Below are positions 12,461 to 24,765 of a stretch of DNA of 64,000 nucleotides, piece after piece; positions within the stretch are counted from its first letter, which is position 1, and every line of letters begins with the position of its first letter. Below the pieces are notes generated by a model. It saw only the letters and a list, made by a program, of their open reading frames with translations, did not search any database and was not told the origin of the DNA. Made by a program: the position numbers and the translations under genes. Origin of the DNA: Mesodorylaimus sp. YZB2_4 (lineage: Eukaryota > Nematoda > Enoplea > Dorylaimida > Dorylaimidae); the NCBI GenBank assembly GCA_030248295.1, contig JASANH010000900.1:62001-126000 (forward strand), in the 5' to 3' direction.

Positions 12461-13883
12461 TTAACTACTTCTGTTTTTTGATTTGATTTTCGTTGTCCGA
12501 TGAGATTTTTCTTTTCTTTTTTGGCCTTTCCTTCCGTCGCCCTTTTCCGCCTCTTTTCTCCTGCAGTCTTCCCTTCTTGCAATTTTTGAAGCTTTCTTTT
12601 TTGCACGAATCATAAAGGCCATCTTATTTCGAAAATCGATCGAGCGCCATCGAATTTTCGACCATTTTGTCCCTGGTTTTTCGAGCACAAGCGCCTTCTT
12701 CAGATGCGCTGCTCGAATTCTTTGTAAAAGTCGCAGTGATTTGTCACATTCGTAGCAAGCGTTTTGAAAAGTCGGAATTTCATTTTTACATTTTTTGGAC
12801 CAAATTCGATCCTTCGTTAACTTGAAAAACGAGAGTTCGCGTGCCGTGATGATTTCTTGAAACGGCTTTCGATGGAGTCCAGGACACGTTTTTCGATTTC
12901 TTTGACTGGTCGAATCACTCGTGCACACTTCGACAGTACCGAAATAAGCATGATCAATTTTGCCACTTGCAGTTGGTTTGTCCAATTTGTTTTTGCGATC
13001 AATGCATTTCGTGGCGCCATGACTGACTGATTGCGCCTTGATTGTTGACTCGCGCTTTATTGACTGGCTCGGTTGAGTTTTGCATTCTATCGTCACTTTT
13101 TCCGATTCCTGCAATTTCACGGGGCGATGTTTTTGACCTTTTTCAACCTTCTTTTCACCGCTCTTTGATCGCAACAATTCTTGAGCGAATTGACGACAGG
13201 ATAAACAAGTTTTCAGCCATCTTCCTCGAAGAGGTCGTTGAATGAGAAGTGAACAATTTCTGGAGGTAATTTTCGATGGTTCAGATTCTGAAGCATCTTT
13301 TTCTTGTTCGAATTTATTGCCATTTATTGAACGGTGGATTGAGTGGTAAATTTGCCTGGCGTTTTCGTCCACAATTCCCTGGCAAGGATGGCAGTCAGAA
13401 CGAATGCGTTTGACGATATTGTACATCGTATCCCACGAACATGGACGTGCTAAAATGTCAAGAACCATGTTAAGTTTTATAAAATTCCAAAAATAGACGT
13501 CGTGTATTTCGATGGAAATGCTCTTTCTTGAAAACGATTTTCAAGGATTGATAAACACTTGGAACACGTTAACGTCCGAAGACGTCTACAGTAGAGGGAG
13601 CAGGAGTGGCAAGATTTCTTGAAGGTCCGTAACATATTCGCGAAAAAAGAAACTAAAAGTACCTACATTTGAAATCTGCGTACAATGAATGAGTGAAGTC
13701 CAATGGCACCCCTTCCATCGATAATTCGCAATGTCTATTCTGTCCGCGAATAACGAGGCCGAGTTTCACAATGTCTGGCGAAACAACGACCTCGCAAATT
13801 ATTTTTTCTTCACCACATGTCGTTGCGATCCATTTATTTGAAAAACTTCGTTCTAAGCTTTCTGCGATGTGCTTTTCCTCCAT
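12461..13883 (-). CDS. Unrecognised lysine/arginine-rich protein, two exons
   Basis: Exon 1 is 13883-13667. It starts at an ATG in the good context AAAAATGG and ends at a GTAGGT donor. Exon 2 is 13449-12461, after the acceptor GACATTTTAG. The phase-1 join gives 401 residues. The N-terminal 90 residues are mixed in composition with several cysteines and look folded. Cysteines are spaced through the first 170 residues (for example C-S-W, C-x2-C, C-x2-C). The last 90 residues are strongly basic with K-K and R-R clusters, as in nuclear or nucleic-acid-binding proteins. No family was recognised. A zinc-binding nuclear protein is a guess from composition only. It lies on the same strand as the membrane-protein cluster that follows but is unrelated to it. 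Confidence 0.55.
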
Positions 13884-14224
13884 TTTTAGTTACACAGAAC
13901 GGATTTTTCAAACCAAAGCAATGCAGGCAGTGCCAGGGTACTGTACTAGTCGGACGGCGGGTTGTGATGCTCAGGCGACTGCCTATGACAAAGACTGAAC
14001 CCTAAATCCTAAAAATTCTAACCCTTCAGTTTAAAAGGGAAATCATGGCTTTGACAAACATGTACGAGACGAGCAAATTATTTTGCATTCAAAAGCGCCA
14101 TTAGAAAGGAGCTAAAGATACCTAAAAATGTAACAAACGACAATGAGTTTCACTATTTTATGAAGACTGTTCTGAAAAAACAAAGAATGACTCATCAGCA
14201 AGCTATAAAAAGCAATACTTTATC

Positions 14225-14670
14225 GAAATCGTTCGAAAGAATTTCTTATCATGAGTAAACAAGGCAAGAATTTGAAATACTGTGGCAGCCGTAAGACCAT
14301 CGTAGTGGCTAGCGTATAAGCCTCGCAATTGAGAAGAAGACCCCGTGCCGGGGCATACACATCCGCACCTGGCGAAGTGCAGCTGAACAGAACATAAACA
14401 CTGATCGAAATCCTGTTACCATATTCGAACTTAATCATTCCAGAAGGCCGCCAACGATGCCGACATGTCCATACCACTGTAATGACCAAAGGTGCAACAC
14501 AGCGCCGGGCCACGCGTTCAAGTCAGTTTTTCAGACTTGTAATGCTCACACCAAAGATCTTTAATACTAATACCAAAAATTACCATCAGTATAGCCAAAG
14601 TCAAAGCAGGTATGACCAATATTTTTAAATAGCGTTGTACAAACGGATTACTGATTACACGCAAGGGCAT
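14225..14670 (-). pseudogene. Broken copy of the neighbouring four-helix membrane protein gene (15659-16300)
   Basis: It aligns along its length with the gene at 15659-16300, including the bases just upstream of the ATG (CAGTTTGAGATCAC). The ATG is at 14670 and the first helix is preserved (TLAILMVIFGISI), followed by the same L-W-C-E-H-Y-K. The frame then stops about 50 codons in, and later parts are shifted by small indels. The splice donor GTAAGA of the intact gene is GATAAG here, so splicing would also fail. Conservation of flanks and of the region around the donor argues for tandem DNA duplication rather than retroposition. Confidence 0.8.
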
Positions 14671-15658
14671 TTTCAGTTTGAGATCACTGGCAGTATTCTA
14701 GAAAGCTTTTCCGGCAAAATTTTTGTCCCGGCGACCTGTTTTTGGTTAAGCTGACCGTAAATGCTATTCTCGAACTATTTCTGGTCACCGGATTCCAATC
14801 ACTACGCGAAAATTGTTAGGGCAACCGTAAATAATTCCATTCTCAAAACTTTTATCGCCGGAAAAGTCCAGCGAGATACCCTGGGGCTGTGAAAAACTTT
14901 GAGGTGTTCCAAAGCAGCTAAATCTAGTTCCGCTGCAGGGCAACTTGGAATGAAAAGCATAAGCGCAAACATGAATATGGTAGACCAACCTTGAAGACGG
15001 TCAAATGTTTTATGCCACCTCGATAAGGCACTCGAGTGTCAATGATTCCTCTCGAGTCCCAAAAAGACTAAGGCCAATAATCTTGTCATCTGCGTATAAA
15101 ATTTGATCGGCAGAGGAGGAGATGCCCAGTGTCTCCACTGTCCGTTGTCCTGCTTTGCTTAGGGGTCTCACGATCAGTAGTGCACCCAACGTTTCAGCCC
15201 TCGTCATCGCCTGCTTAAAGAGTTCCTTTGCACGGTTCTTGCACATGTAAACGCGCCGATCCATGCATAATGCAGTCATGGATGTCGCTGCTTGTGCAGT
15301 TTTGCACAGCTTGCCTAAAGACTGCAAGAATTAGATTTTGATCCTCAAAATGACGAGATACTGTAGACGAGCAGCCATGTGCTACTATCGATTACGCTCT
15401 CCGCGCTGATGCTGGCTTTCGTTGAAGGGACATATGTACTGTACTGCTGCACAAGTGAATCCGAATTTAGAGCTGCATAACTGCAGCAAAACAGAAAATC
15501 TCGAAGGAACTAAAAGGTCACACAAATTTCAGCGAGATCAAAGCAAAAATCCGGACCGGCTTATTTTCAAAGATGATTTCGGATTCTCGACGAAGATATT
15601 TCCTGCAAAATATTTCAAGACGAATGATAGACTCGTAACAAAAGGCTTAGCATACTTT

Positions 15659-16300
15659 CTAAGCATCAACGATAACAATGGTTGTGACGCACCATTGCGA
15701 CAACATGTAGAACGCTTGTACGCAGCTAATGACCACTGAAATGAAAGTAACAAAAGTGTAGTTTGACAATATGCAGGAAGAAAATGTGCTCGAAGAAAAA
15801 AGAAGGACATGGCCAAGCTATGAAAAGCAAAGCTTTATTGGAATACTTCAAAATAATTTCTTACGATGAGTAAGGACGACGAAAAATTGAAATACTGTGG
15901 CAGCCGTAAAACCACCATAATGGCTACCATAGAAGCCCCACAAATGAAAGCAGGAGATTGTGGCACCCAAGTCCATAATTGTCGAGACAATGCAGAAAAT
16001 GCAGTGAACAATGATCGGAATCGTGTTGCCATTATTAAGCCCGATCAACCCCAGGACGCCGCCAATGATGCCGATGATACCAGCCGAAATGCCCACACCG
16101 CCGTAATGACCATGGGCGCAACGGTAGGTCGGAAGCACGTGTTGAACTCGGTTCTCATACAGGTAATAGTGCTTGTAATGCTCACACCACAGAGCTGCAA
16201 TGATAATACCGAAAATTACCATGAGTATAGCCAAGATCAAAGCTACTATGGCCAATATTTTTAAGCGGCCTGAATGATTATCGATTACTCCCCACGGCAT
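15659..16300 (-). CDS. Small four-helix membrane protein (cluster member 1)
   Basis: Exon 1 is 16300-15865 and exon 2 is 15735-15659, giving 170 residues. The start is the first ATG after a conserved upstream block shared with the pseudogene. Helix 1 is around residues 12-35, helix 2 around 65-85 (glycine and isoleucine rich), helix 3 around 90-115. Helix 4 begins in exon 1 and is completed by exon 2, which reads LVISCVQAFYML and a short tail. The donor is C|GTAAGA and the acceptor TTTCATTTCAG, phase 1. If the intron is retained, translation stops at 15848-15850, and AATAAA follows at 15839-15834. No named family was recognised. The topology is that of MS4A/CD20-like or MARVEL-like tetraspan proteins. 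Confidence 0.7.
15834..15839 (-). promoter_or_regulatory. Intronic AATAAA after the unspliced stop of cluster member 1
   Basis: On the coding strand this AATAAA is about 9 bases beyond the stop used if the 129-base intron is not removed. It could end a short-tail transcript. Confidence 0.4.
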
Positions 16301-16935
16301 TTTGCAGTTTGAGATCACCAACAAGCGCGAGCGACTGATTGCGAGCAGCGAGCGTGCGCAGCTACAGAAAAGAATGATGACTGAGAAGAAACAAGTGTAA
16401 AGTTGTTAGATCAGCATTAGAAGCGAGAAGCAAATTTCCAAAGATATTTTACAGCAGCAACTCTTCAAAAATCTACATTTTTAAAGTTTCAAAATTTGCC
16501 AGAAGCTAGGTTTTTCATTAGAAAAAACGATAGTAAAAGAAGCCGGAAGCTAGTGGATCTCGCTGAAATACGAGTACATTTCACTGGCAGCGTATTGGAG
16601 GGTGCTCAGAGGAAACTTGTATTATTGTGGGTGACTGCAATTGTTCGTAGTATCCTTTTATTGCCGACCGTCCAGCCTTGCCGACAATCCAAGGTAACCG
16701 ACTAATGGTGAAAAGCGCGATAGGCGCGAAATTCAAACTGTATGAACTGTGCCAAGTGCATTTTGATTCGTACCTACGATGGCGAAATCTGGCCACATAT
16801 TTTAAATATCGTTTTTGACAGTCAAACCCATTTTAACTCAAGTAAATTGATACAGGTGATTCGAAATTGATGCACGCTCTGTTATATCCAATGTGGTATG
16901 GTGCGCACAGTTTCAGAGCAGAGAAGATAGTTTGT

Positions 16936-17070
16936 ATACTGTAGATGACCATCGGTCAGCAACCTAGGACGGATTGACCTCTACAGTATCCTTATATACA
17001 TTAGTCGGCGAACCTAGACGGTCGGCAAGCTTTGACATACGGCAACGTAGAACATGTTTAAGTTGTCACA
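16936..17070. repeat. Dispersed repeat, copy A
   Basis: It begins GTATACTGTAGATGACCAT and ends near GGCAACGTAGAACATGTTT. The same start and end blocks are found at 37435-37855, with different DNA between them. Confidence 0.6.
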
Positions 17071-17604
17071 CCCTCCGCCATTTTTTCTAGGAAATCATAT
17101 ATCGGCGGCTCTAGTGCGGGTTTGTTGGCGCAGTAGCTTGATTTTCCCTGTAGCCCATTGGTGATTGTGACGTGCTGTGTATGTTTGTGCCCAGCTGTAA
17201 CAGAGGGACCTAAACTGCGCATTCAACAGTATTCTTCAACACACTAGTGTTTTTTTGCAGCGACGGAAACATGAAGAAAGGAGCGAAGATTTTGAGTTCT
17301 TTTCGTCAAGATCTACTGGCTGTCTTCAAAATCAGAAAAAGATTTTTTCTGAAAAAAAAAACATTCAAATACAGGCATGTAAATAAAGGTAGAAATGTAC
17401 TTTTCTCCGAGGACAAACATGTATTGCTAGGGTCTGAGATGAGGTTCACCGTTTCTTTTCGTGTCTATACAGCACGTTGATGGTTTTCTGCCGACTTCGT
17501 AGGCGAAATATCAGCAGAAAGAGGCTGTGTAATAGGCGGGAATACCTTATCTGCACCTGTCGGTGCACTGTCTCAGAGAACTGGTCTGCCTTTCTTACGT
17601 CAGG

Positions 17605-17900
17605 ATACGACAGGAGGCCGAGTGGCCGGCTTGGTTCGCTCTTATTGGGCGGTGACCGGTGTCGAGTTCCGTCTGCATGCAAACTCCAGGTAAAATGGGT
17701 GCAGGGCCTCAGTCAGGACCAACATGGGCGGCCCCCCCTGAGTTGTGAGACTGAATGAAAGGCTCTTGTGAGTGGTAGGCGAATAAAAGATACACGAAGT
17801 GTGTCGTGGACTGCGTGAGTTCGATCCTGTGGCTGGCCGTCCACTACCTCGTCCAAGTTCACCCTGGGAGAGGCCGAGAATTTCACCTGACCTTGACACT
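17605..17900 (+). repeat. Probable SINE-like repeat
   Basis: It carries A-box-like sequence (GGCCGAGTGGCCGGC) and two B-box-like sites (GTGTCGAGTTCC and GAGTTCGATCCTG). It shares the phrase AGGCTCTTGTGA with other repeats in the window. No gene was found in 16301-19825. Confidence 0.4.
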
Positions 17901-18398
17901 CTCTATATTACTGTACATCGCATCTTGGTGGTCTCTAGCAGCTGTAAAGTGGCAACGGGTGCTGCATATCAGTCTATTGGCCATTCTAGACATTTATTGC
18001 AGTAAAATCAGGTGAGGAGCCACTCAACAAAGGACTAATCCACTGGTTAAAGAAGTGTTCCCTCAGATAAAATGGATCATGAATATTTCAGATGGATTGT
18101 CCCTGTAGTCGCGGATAGTTAGGAACATCAGATTAGCGATCAGCGACTTGTGATAAATGGAGATTGGCGAACACCAAAGATAAAATAGCAGAAAGCATGC
18201 AGTTCATGGAATGAACCACTTTTAGGTAAAAAAAGATAATTTCTCAAAAAGGAACGTATAGATTTACGGTCAATGCAGCGTAAGCACTTTTTACAAAGCG
18301 ATTGCTCCAGAAGCAGGCACAAAAACTTTAGGCTTCAATGTGGATGTTCTGTTTGGTTCGTCGCCTCGGCTTTCATGTCAATGCAACAAGCACAATGT

Positions 18399-19228
18399 GG
18401 ACTCGTTTAAAAGATTGTGAGACGTTTCCCCCACATGGTCGATTCCCCCACTGAGACGATTCCCCCCCCCCCCCCACCATCAGGTTGATCAACTGCGGCT
18501 ATTCAAATTTTGAGCCTTCGTGTAGGAATACATAAGTACTCATCCACAAATCTTCATCGCTTATCCTAGAAGACATGAGATATGCCTCAAATACTCCACG
18601 ATTTTGTTGAATCATAATTCGACTGCCATGCTTTAAAAGCCATGTTGCGATAGTGGCCTAAAATGCTTGCTTCACGTTTGTTTCTTGGCCCACGCTCGCC
18701 TACTGTACTTCAACGACAAATAACGAGCGTAATGTATCGTGAATGAGAAAAGTGCTTTGCCAAAATCTGCAGCTGTCATACTGGTGAATTCACCCAAGTC
18801 CCTGCCTAAATTCATGTCTTCTGTTTTTCCCGATTCACAGTGAGGTAATTCTGCATTTGGAATTGAAACATGCCTTCATTGGCACAGAAAAACTGGTCTG
18901 GTCTTACACACACTCTTATTGGCAGCGTGTAAACCCATTTCTTCTGCGAAAAGTTGAGAGTTCAAAAAGCCTGAATACCTTGCACGTTGAGCTGCAGCAA
19001 ACTTGCACTTTACACTTGCCACATCCTTTAAGCCTATCATGCTGCCACACACATCCTCACACACACATGCTGCCTTTTGCAACACAAGTCGTACCTACCT
19101 GCATATCAGGGGAAAATTATGGGTAAAGGGGAAACGACACGGTGGGGGAATCGTCACAGTGGACGAAACGACCAATTGGGGGGGGGGGGGGGGGAAACGT
19201 CACGGGACCGTTTAAAACGGTGACTCCA
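18399..19228. mobile_element. Non-autonomous element with C-rich terminal inverted repeats
   Basis: The left end reads GACTCGTTTAAAAGATTGTG followed by ACGTTTCCCCC. The right end, reverse complemented, reads GAGTCACCGTTTTAAACGG followed by GTGACGTTTCCCCC. Both ends then contain degenerate repeats of GTGACGATTCCCCCAC and a long C or G run. The inside has no transposase-like frame. The target-site duplication was not resolved. Confidence 0.5.
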
Positions 19229-19825
19229 ATGACTTTTTCTAAAAATCATCTTCGCTTTCTTGACATGTTTGATTGCCATCGCCCTGGAAAAAGTAACTAA
19301 TGTGTATTTGCATTTTAATTTGAAAATTGGCTTACAAGTTGCAATTCTTGGCCCGGCCGAGGTTCTTGCTCCTCACCACACAAACACTTGCAGCAAACGA
19401 AGAAAATGTCCCTCGACGCCGCAAAAAAACCGAGTATGGCTAAACAAAGAAGGCATTAGAAGTTGATAATAAAAAGTCCCCTAAAATACTGTGCTGTGTG
19501 ATGCTTTATATAAAGATATTGTTCCATGTGAAAATCAAAAATATAGATTTCAGGCAACGTCTTCTTTCAAAATAACAAGATGGGTCCAGGGGCTACCGAA
19601 AAATGTAGCTCCCAATATCGCTACTGGTAGGGGGCTGGCATTACTCAGAATCGGATACAAATTTGAAGTCTACGAGTGATACAAAAACTTTGTCACTCAT
19701 TGATGTAATGGGATGTTGCGCACATTTCGCTAAAATTATATGCTCATGAGCAGTTGCGAGTATTGGAGCAAAACAGGCAATATACTGTGAAACGGTCTCA
19801 CAAATGAGGATTCCTGTCTGTGAGC

Positions 19826-20599
19826 TCATTTCACAGTTTTCCGAGAATTTAAAAAGGTACGGCGCCAAATTAAAATTTTCGCTATCACCGCCCACAGCAA
19901 ATAACAATAATAAATATGCCCTGCTCGCGGCTGGTTGGATAGCATAGAGATGAGGAAAAAGGCTAACGTGCCATAGAGTGCTTTAGCAATCTTCGCGGGA
20001 AATTTGAAATTTCAAGTTACCAGAAAGTGTGAATTGGTTTATTGCACGTTTCCTGAAGTTAGATTGTTAGAAGTTGATATGTTAGCTGAAGACTCACCGA
20101 CAGCGACTTCGCAAAAAGAGACAACCACATTCAATGCCACATTCACCAAAATTGCGTAATCCAAGGGTCCGTAGAGGTGACACTGGTCCGTTAAACTTTT
20201 CCAACTATCTTGTTCAAAATTTTCCTTCTCCCGCGTGTTTGTATCAAATATCTTTTTCATGCACTCCCTGTCCTCCAACAGTGCCGGCACAGTGCACCAA
20301 GGCAGCAAAAGGACACTGCCGGTGCAGCAACCAATACAAATAAACCATAGGCAAAATCTCAAAAGGCAGTACAAAACTTTCCACTTTTTCTTGCATTGAT
20401 TAAGATCCAGCAAAACAACGCCAAGCAGGCCACTCGCAATGCCGCACAGACCAGTAGGAAGTACCAAGACATTGGATGGACCAAATATTTTACGAACACC
20501 ATCAAAAAAGAGTAGAGATGCTGAGAAGGAAAATAGGAGCCAAAACATAAGAGTTGCGGTTGCATGCTTTCTTTGAGTTGGGCTCTCACTATTTGCCAT
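19826..20599 (-). CDS. Small four-helix membrane protein (cluster member 2)
   Basis: Exon 1 is 20599-20098. Exon 2, less certain, is 19962-19826. Exon 1 starts at an ATG (M-A-N-S-E) matching the start of its paralogue at 22451. It encodes helix 1 (FWLLFSFSASLLFFDG), helix 2 (glycine-rich), helix 3, an extracellular loop of about 50 residues, and the start of helix 4 (DYAILVNVALNVVVSF). It ends at a GTGAGT donor in phase 1. Exon 2 continues as AFFLISML after GCACGTTAG and ends in a basic tail. If unspliced, the protein stops at 20039-20041, where the stop codon overlaps an AATAAA. It is related to members 3 and 5. Function is unknown. Confidence 0.65.
20038..20043 (-). promoter_or_regulatory. 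AATAAA overlapping the unspliced stop of cluster member 2
   Basis: The stop TAA (20041-20039) lies inside the hexamer AATAAA on the coding strand, within the proposed intron. Such an arrangement could end a short isoform. Confidence 0.4.
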
Positions 20600-21599
20600 A
20601 TTTGCAAGGTGACGCGATTAGGCACACGGCAAAAATGCAATAGTGATGTTGGGAAAGTGCTAATCGGGGACAACAAGGGAAATCTTTTGGGTGAGTACGG
20701 CGTGATGAGGCACCAGGAAGGAACTGGAGAGGGCAAACCTAGCTGGCGAGAAGATGGGGCTTCAAAAAAATGGAAAAACCAGAAATCGATAAAAGCTTGT
20801 TGATGGGATAAGCATAAAGGAGTGGAGATGACTATTTAATGTAGCTTGTACCTACCGTGAGAAGCACAGGCCTATCGATTTTGCATTCTGATGGAAAAGA
20901 TCAATCATCTGGGCGACGAACTGGGTCGTGCAGTTTAGGTGATAAATTTACCTGCCATCTCTTTTGGCTTCGCGCTGTAAGCATAGCTGCAACGCAAATG
21001 CAAGCCTCTTCCAAATGAAAAAAGACTGTTCATAGCGTAATGGAAGTTTTTTGCACATCCATTACTGCGACGTCGTGTGGGCCGTCCGCCTTCTGCTGCG
21101 CTTTGAAGGACGGATACCAACTGCATTGTGAAAGTCATGATGAAAGAGGACTAAAATTTCATAAAGAGGCAGTGTAGTTAATATACGCCAAAGCCTTCAA
21201 ACCTCAAATCAGGTGCATATTGTGGTCCTAGGCGAGCAGACAACTACTTTTCTTTTACTCTTTCCAGTCCTACCCCTGACTTGCGGACGCTTCCAGTTCC
21301 AGAGCTGTTGCTGTAAGATGGCCTCAGTCGTGTGGGCATGATTCCTGCATCCGATTAAGTATGGCATACACATGGAGGCATCTTCAGTATGAACAGCTTG
21401 CATGAGAGCAAAACAAGATGCCATTGGACCTTCAAAAACATGATATAATACAGATGATCCTGTCCTCCAAGCTGCAGAATATGAATGCGCAGAAAACTTT
21501 TGCGGAAAATACCGAATTTCTGAATTTCAAACATTCTCACTTCCTCGGCATTGTATTTGATTTCCATCAACCTGCAACATGTCTGATGTGCTTGTGCAC

Positions 21600-22451
21600 T
21601 CAAGGAAGAACGATGCTTACGGGCTGAAGTTCTTGACTCGTGGGTTCTTCGTCCTCTGCGCACGCAGAGTTGTTGCAAACTGCGAAAATATCTCGGAATA
21701 CTACCATGAGTCCCAGGATCGCTAAAAGCATAGAAACATGATAGCCACCTTGGCACTGTATGTGTCAGGTGGGATAAATTTTGAGAGGATCTTTAGAAGT
21801 TGTGAATGGCCCCTTCCACTAATAATAGTTTGATGCTGATGAATGTCTGAACTTTCTAGTGCTTCTATTTCTGTTTACCAAGATCAGACTGATCCAATCG
21901 ATATCGGCGATATTGATTGCACCCAAACCTATGGCTAACTTACTAATAGCAAATCCAAAAAAGGACACAATCACATTCAATGCCAAATTGACCAAAATGG
22001 CATAATCGAATGGATCGTAGAGACGATAGTTGGCATTTTGCACCTGCCAGTCGTACCTTCCTCTCAAAAAATCATCTTTTATTTGCGCATTCGTAGAAAA
22101 CAGCTGTTTTATATTATCCCTGTCCTCTCGCATTGCTGGCACAGTATACCAATGCAGTAGGAGGATAGCACCGATGGCGCTGCCAAGAGCCAATAAAAAG
22201 AGACAAATTCTTGAAATGTGATATAATTGTCGTCTCTCTTTCTTGCATTGATCAACGCGAAGCGAAACAACACCCACAAAACTGCCCACAATGCCAGAAA
22301 ACCCAACAAATAGTGTCAGAATATTGTCCGGACCAAACATATTGCGAATTGTGTCGAAAAAGAGTAAAGACGTCGAGAAGAAAAACAGAAGCCAAAAAAT
22401 TGTAGGATGGCTCTTTTTTTGTTTGCGGATTTGACGGTCATCATTTGCCAT
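21600..22451 (-). CDS. Small four-helix membrane protein (cluster member 3)
   Basis: Exon 1 is 22451-21944 and exon 2 is 21721-21600, giving 209 residues. The ATG (M-A-N-D-D) was chosen over an upstream in-frame ATG because it aligns with member 2. Helix 1 is FWLLFFFSTSLLFFDTI, then the shared F-G-P-x-N loop, helices 2 and 3, a loop of about 55 residues, and DPFDYAILVNLALNVIVSFF of helix 4. The GTAAGT donor is in phase 1. Exon 2, after TATGCTTTTAG, completes the hydrophobic run (ILGLMVVF) and ends with an acidic tail. The joined frame closes exactly. Members 2 and 3 are clear tandem paralogues. Biochemical role is unknown. Confidence 0.75.
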
Positions 22452-22929
22452 GTTTGCAAATGGCTTGGTAAATTGCACAGAATGTGGGCTGTATGTAGGT
22501 TGAAAGAGGCGAGATCAAGTGGATGAGGTTACAAAGATGGATGCAAAGTTCAGATGAGGAAAAGACATGGATCAGGGAAAAGAGTGATCCCAGGCAAAGT
22601 CGGATCCTTTCTTATGTTGTTGTTAGCAGGTGTTGCACCCCTGATCGACAGCAGTTGGTTGCAACGAGAGGGCGAAGTTCGTGTTCTGCAGCTATTTTAC
22701 TATGAAAACATGCCTTATTGATTTTTGCCATTTGAGTCAACGAATAGAATATCAATCATCTCGGGGCGGCCGACAGGAAGTCGGCAATTTAGCACGTCCA
22801 GGCAGTGAGAGGCTACACGGCAACTACGCTGGGTCAAAAGACTGTTTAAAGCAGCGCAGTTATGAGCGCAGCGCAGCAGCGCATCTGTAATGAACTATAT
22901 AGCCATACCTAGCTGCCAAGATACCGCAG

Positions 22930-23130
22930 GGAGAGAGGAGCCCTCATGCGTGGTAGGCAATGGCGAGTGAGAGAGGGAGTTATCGATCCCCCAACCCTTG
23001 CTGAGAAACGTCAGCCGGCAACCCCTTCGGTTGATGTTTCATCACAGGTATAGTCTTGACTTTCAACAACAGTCGGAGTTCGCTCCCCGCTAACTTCAGT
23101 CGGCCACATTCTCTCCTGCGCCTACCAGGA
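22930..23130 (+). repeat. Dispersed repeat sharing a core with 53180-53350
   Basis: The shared core is CTTCGGTTGATGTTT, then ACAGGTATAGTC and CAGTCGGAGTT, in the same order and spacing. It is preceded by a TATCGATC block that may be a decayed B box. Confidence 0.55.
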
Positions 23131-23571
23131 TGTTATAAGAGGATCTTACGATCAGGTGGCCGTAGGAGCCGGAGACATCCACCTGGTCCGATGGGTTTCT
23201 GTCTCGCCTGGAACGCTCAAGGCAACCAAATGCTGGTCAGTCCCGCACCCGCACGCATCCAACGCAAAGAACTCAGCCATGAGCTGACCCGTCACCCTGT
23301 ACAGCAGTACTTCCCTGGTTTCCATGACATATGGCATAACGTCTTGTTTACAAGTGGTCTTTTATATTTCACATGCACATCACAGTGGGAGCAGGAAATC
23401 AGAATTGGGAATCAATGGCAAAACCGGTCGTCAAAGTTTTGTGTTAATCGATTAAAAAACTCGATTAAGCAGTAAGCAGGTAGTATAGTCTACAAAAAGC
23501 AAATGCGCGATTCCAAAAATCTTAAGCATAGAATAAGTTCTCAAGTGCTTTAATACCTTGTCTTCCTGTCT

Positions 23572-24765
23572 CTATTGCTGGTTCGGTTGCGCAATCATAG
23601 GAGGTGGGGCAGAAGGAGCCATAGGCTAAAAAAGACTAGTTTGTGCGAAAGAAGACTTGACTCGGTCACTCTTGACCTACCACTGCTGACGTCACATTGT
23701 CGTTGAATCTCGGAGCCCCGTTGCCACCAGGGGCGATGCAAGATGGGGACGCTACATCCATATTTGGCCTGTTTGGATTAACAGCCAGCATGACTGGGGC
23801 CGCAGATCTGTCGGCGGTATATCCATAGCATGGATACGTGCTCGGGGGTACCAGGACCAGTGCGGCGTTTGAACTAGCCAGTTCGGAAGGCACGGATTGC
23901 ACAGATTGGGCGTAATATACGGGCTGAGGTCCAAAGTTGGGGTGAACTGATGGTTGATTGACACGCACAATGTTGGACCAGTTTTTGCACAGGAGGCCGC
24001 ACGAGAAAATGCTGCAGATCACTAAACCACAACAAAGCCAAGGTCTGAGAGAGACTGGAGAAAGTAAAAATCTGATGGGAACCACAGGAATCTTGATTAG
24101 CGCCATCCTTGAGTTGTACTTTTTAAGAATTCAAGGAATAGAGTATTATTATTCTTCATTTAGTATCTCTACGGGGGGTTTTGGAAAAATTTTTTCTTGG
24201 GGACAGTTTTCACGGGCGTTCAGAATATCAGTATGTCAATCCAATAGAAAAACTTTAACTTACTGCAAGCAAGAGCTACAACAAAAATTACTCCTGCCAC
24301 GGCCAATATGTCTGTCCCTCGATGGAGTCCAAAGTTCATACTCGCACTATCCCATATTTGAGGGAATTTATGAGCATTGAAGTCTCTTTCGACGCTGAAA
24401 GATACGGGTTGATCGCCGACAAAAGTAATCACACTTGCGATGCACACCCCACAAACTAGGAATATAGCGAAAATATTTAAGAAGAAATGGCAGATAATTT
24501 GACATTGGCGCATGGTTCGGAATCCATCAAATCCCAGTAGTCCGCCAATAATGGCGAACAGACTCGCTAAAACGCCAGCGATCCCGCAAATCATTGGAGC
24601 GGATACGGCGGCCTGGGAAAGACATATTTGGACAGCACTGAACGACAGCAACAGGATACCAGATACGATCTCGGCCAAAGCCAAGCCGTGAAGATTCTGT
24701 ACGGGCTTGGCTTGAATGGTCGTCTGATGCGGATGTCTTGTAGGATACAGCTGCGATGGATACAT
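23572..24765 (-). CDS. Small four-helix membrane protein (cluster member 4), three exons
   Basis: Exons are 24765-24264, 24021-23681 and 23625-23572, giving 298 residues. Exon 1 encodes a short polar N-terminus, helix 1 (LALAEIVSGILLLSF), helix 2 (GIAGVLASLFAIIGG), helix 3, a loop of about 45 residues and most of helix 4 (DILAVAGVIFVVALAC). It ends at the phase-1 GTAAGT donor. Exon 2, after GTGGTTTAG, begins M-I-C-S-I-F-S-C, like the matching exon at 29897, and encodes a proline- and serine-rich tail. A short third exon after TTTTTTAG adds a proline-rich end. It is phase 0 and in frame, but short and so less certain. This is the closest paralogue of the gene at 29653-30687. Confidence 0.75.

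Noticed and set aside
15010..15327. Minus-strand frame with ILYADDKIIGLSLFG, resembling either a reverse transcriptase YADD box or an LDL-receptor YWTD repeat
   Set aside because: Only one motif-like phrase, no neighbouring conserved blocks and no convincing splice sites.
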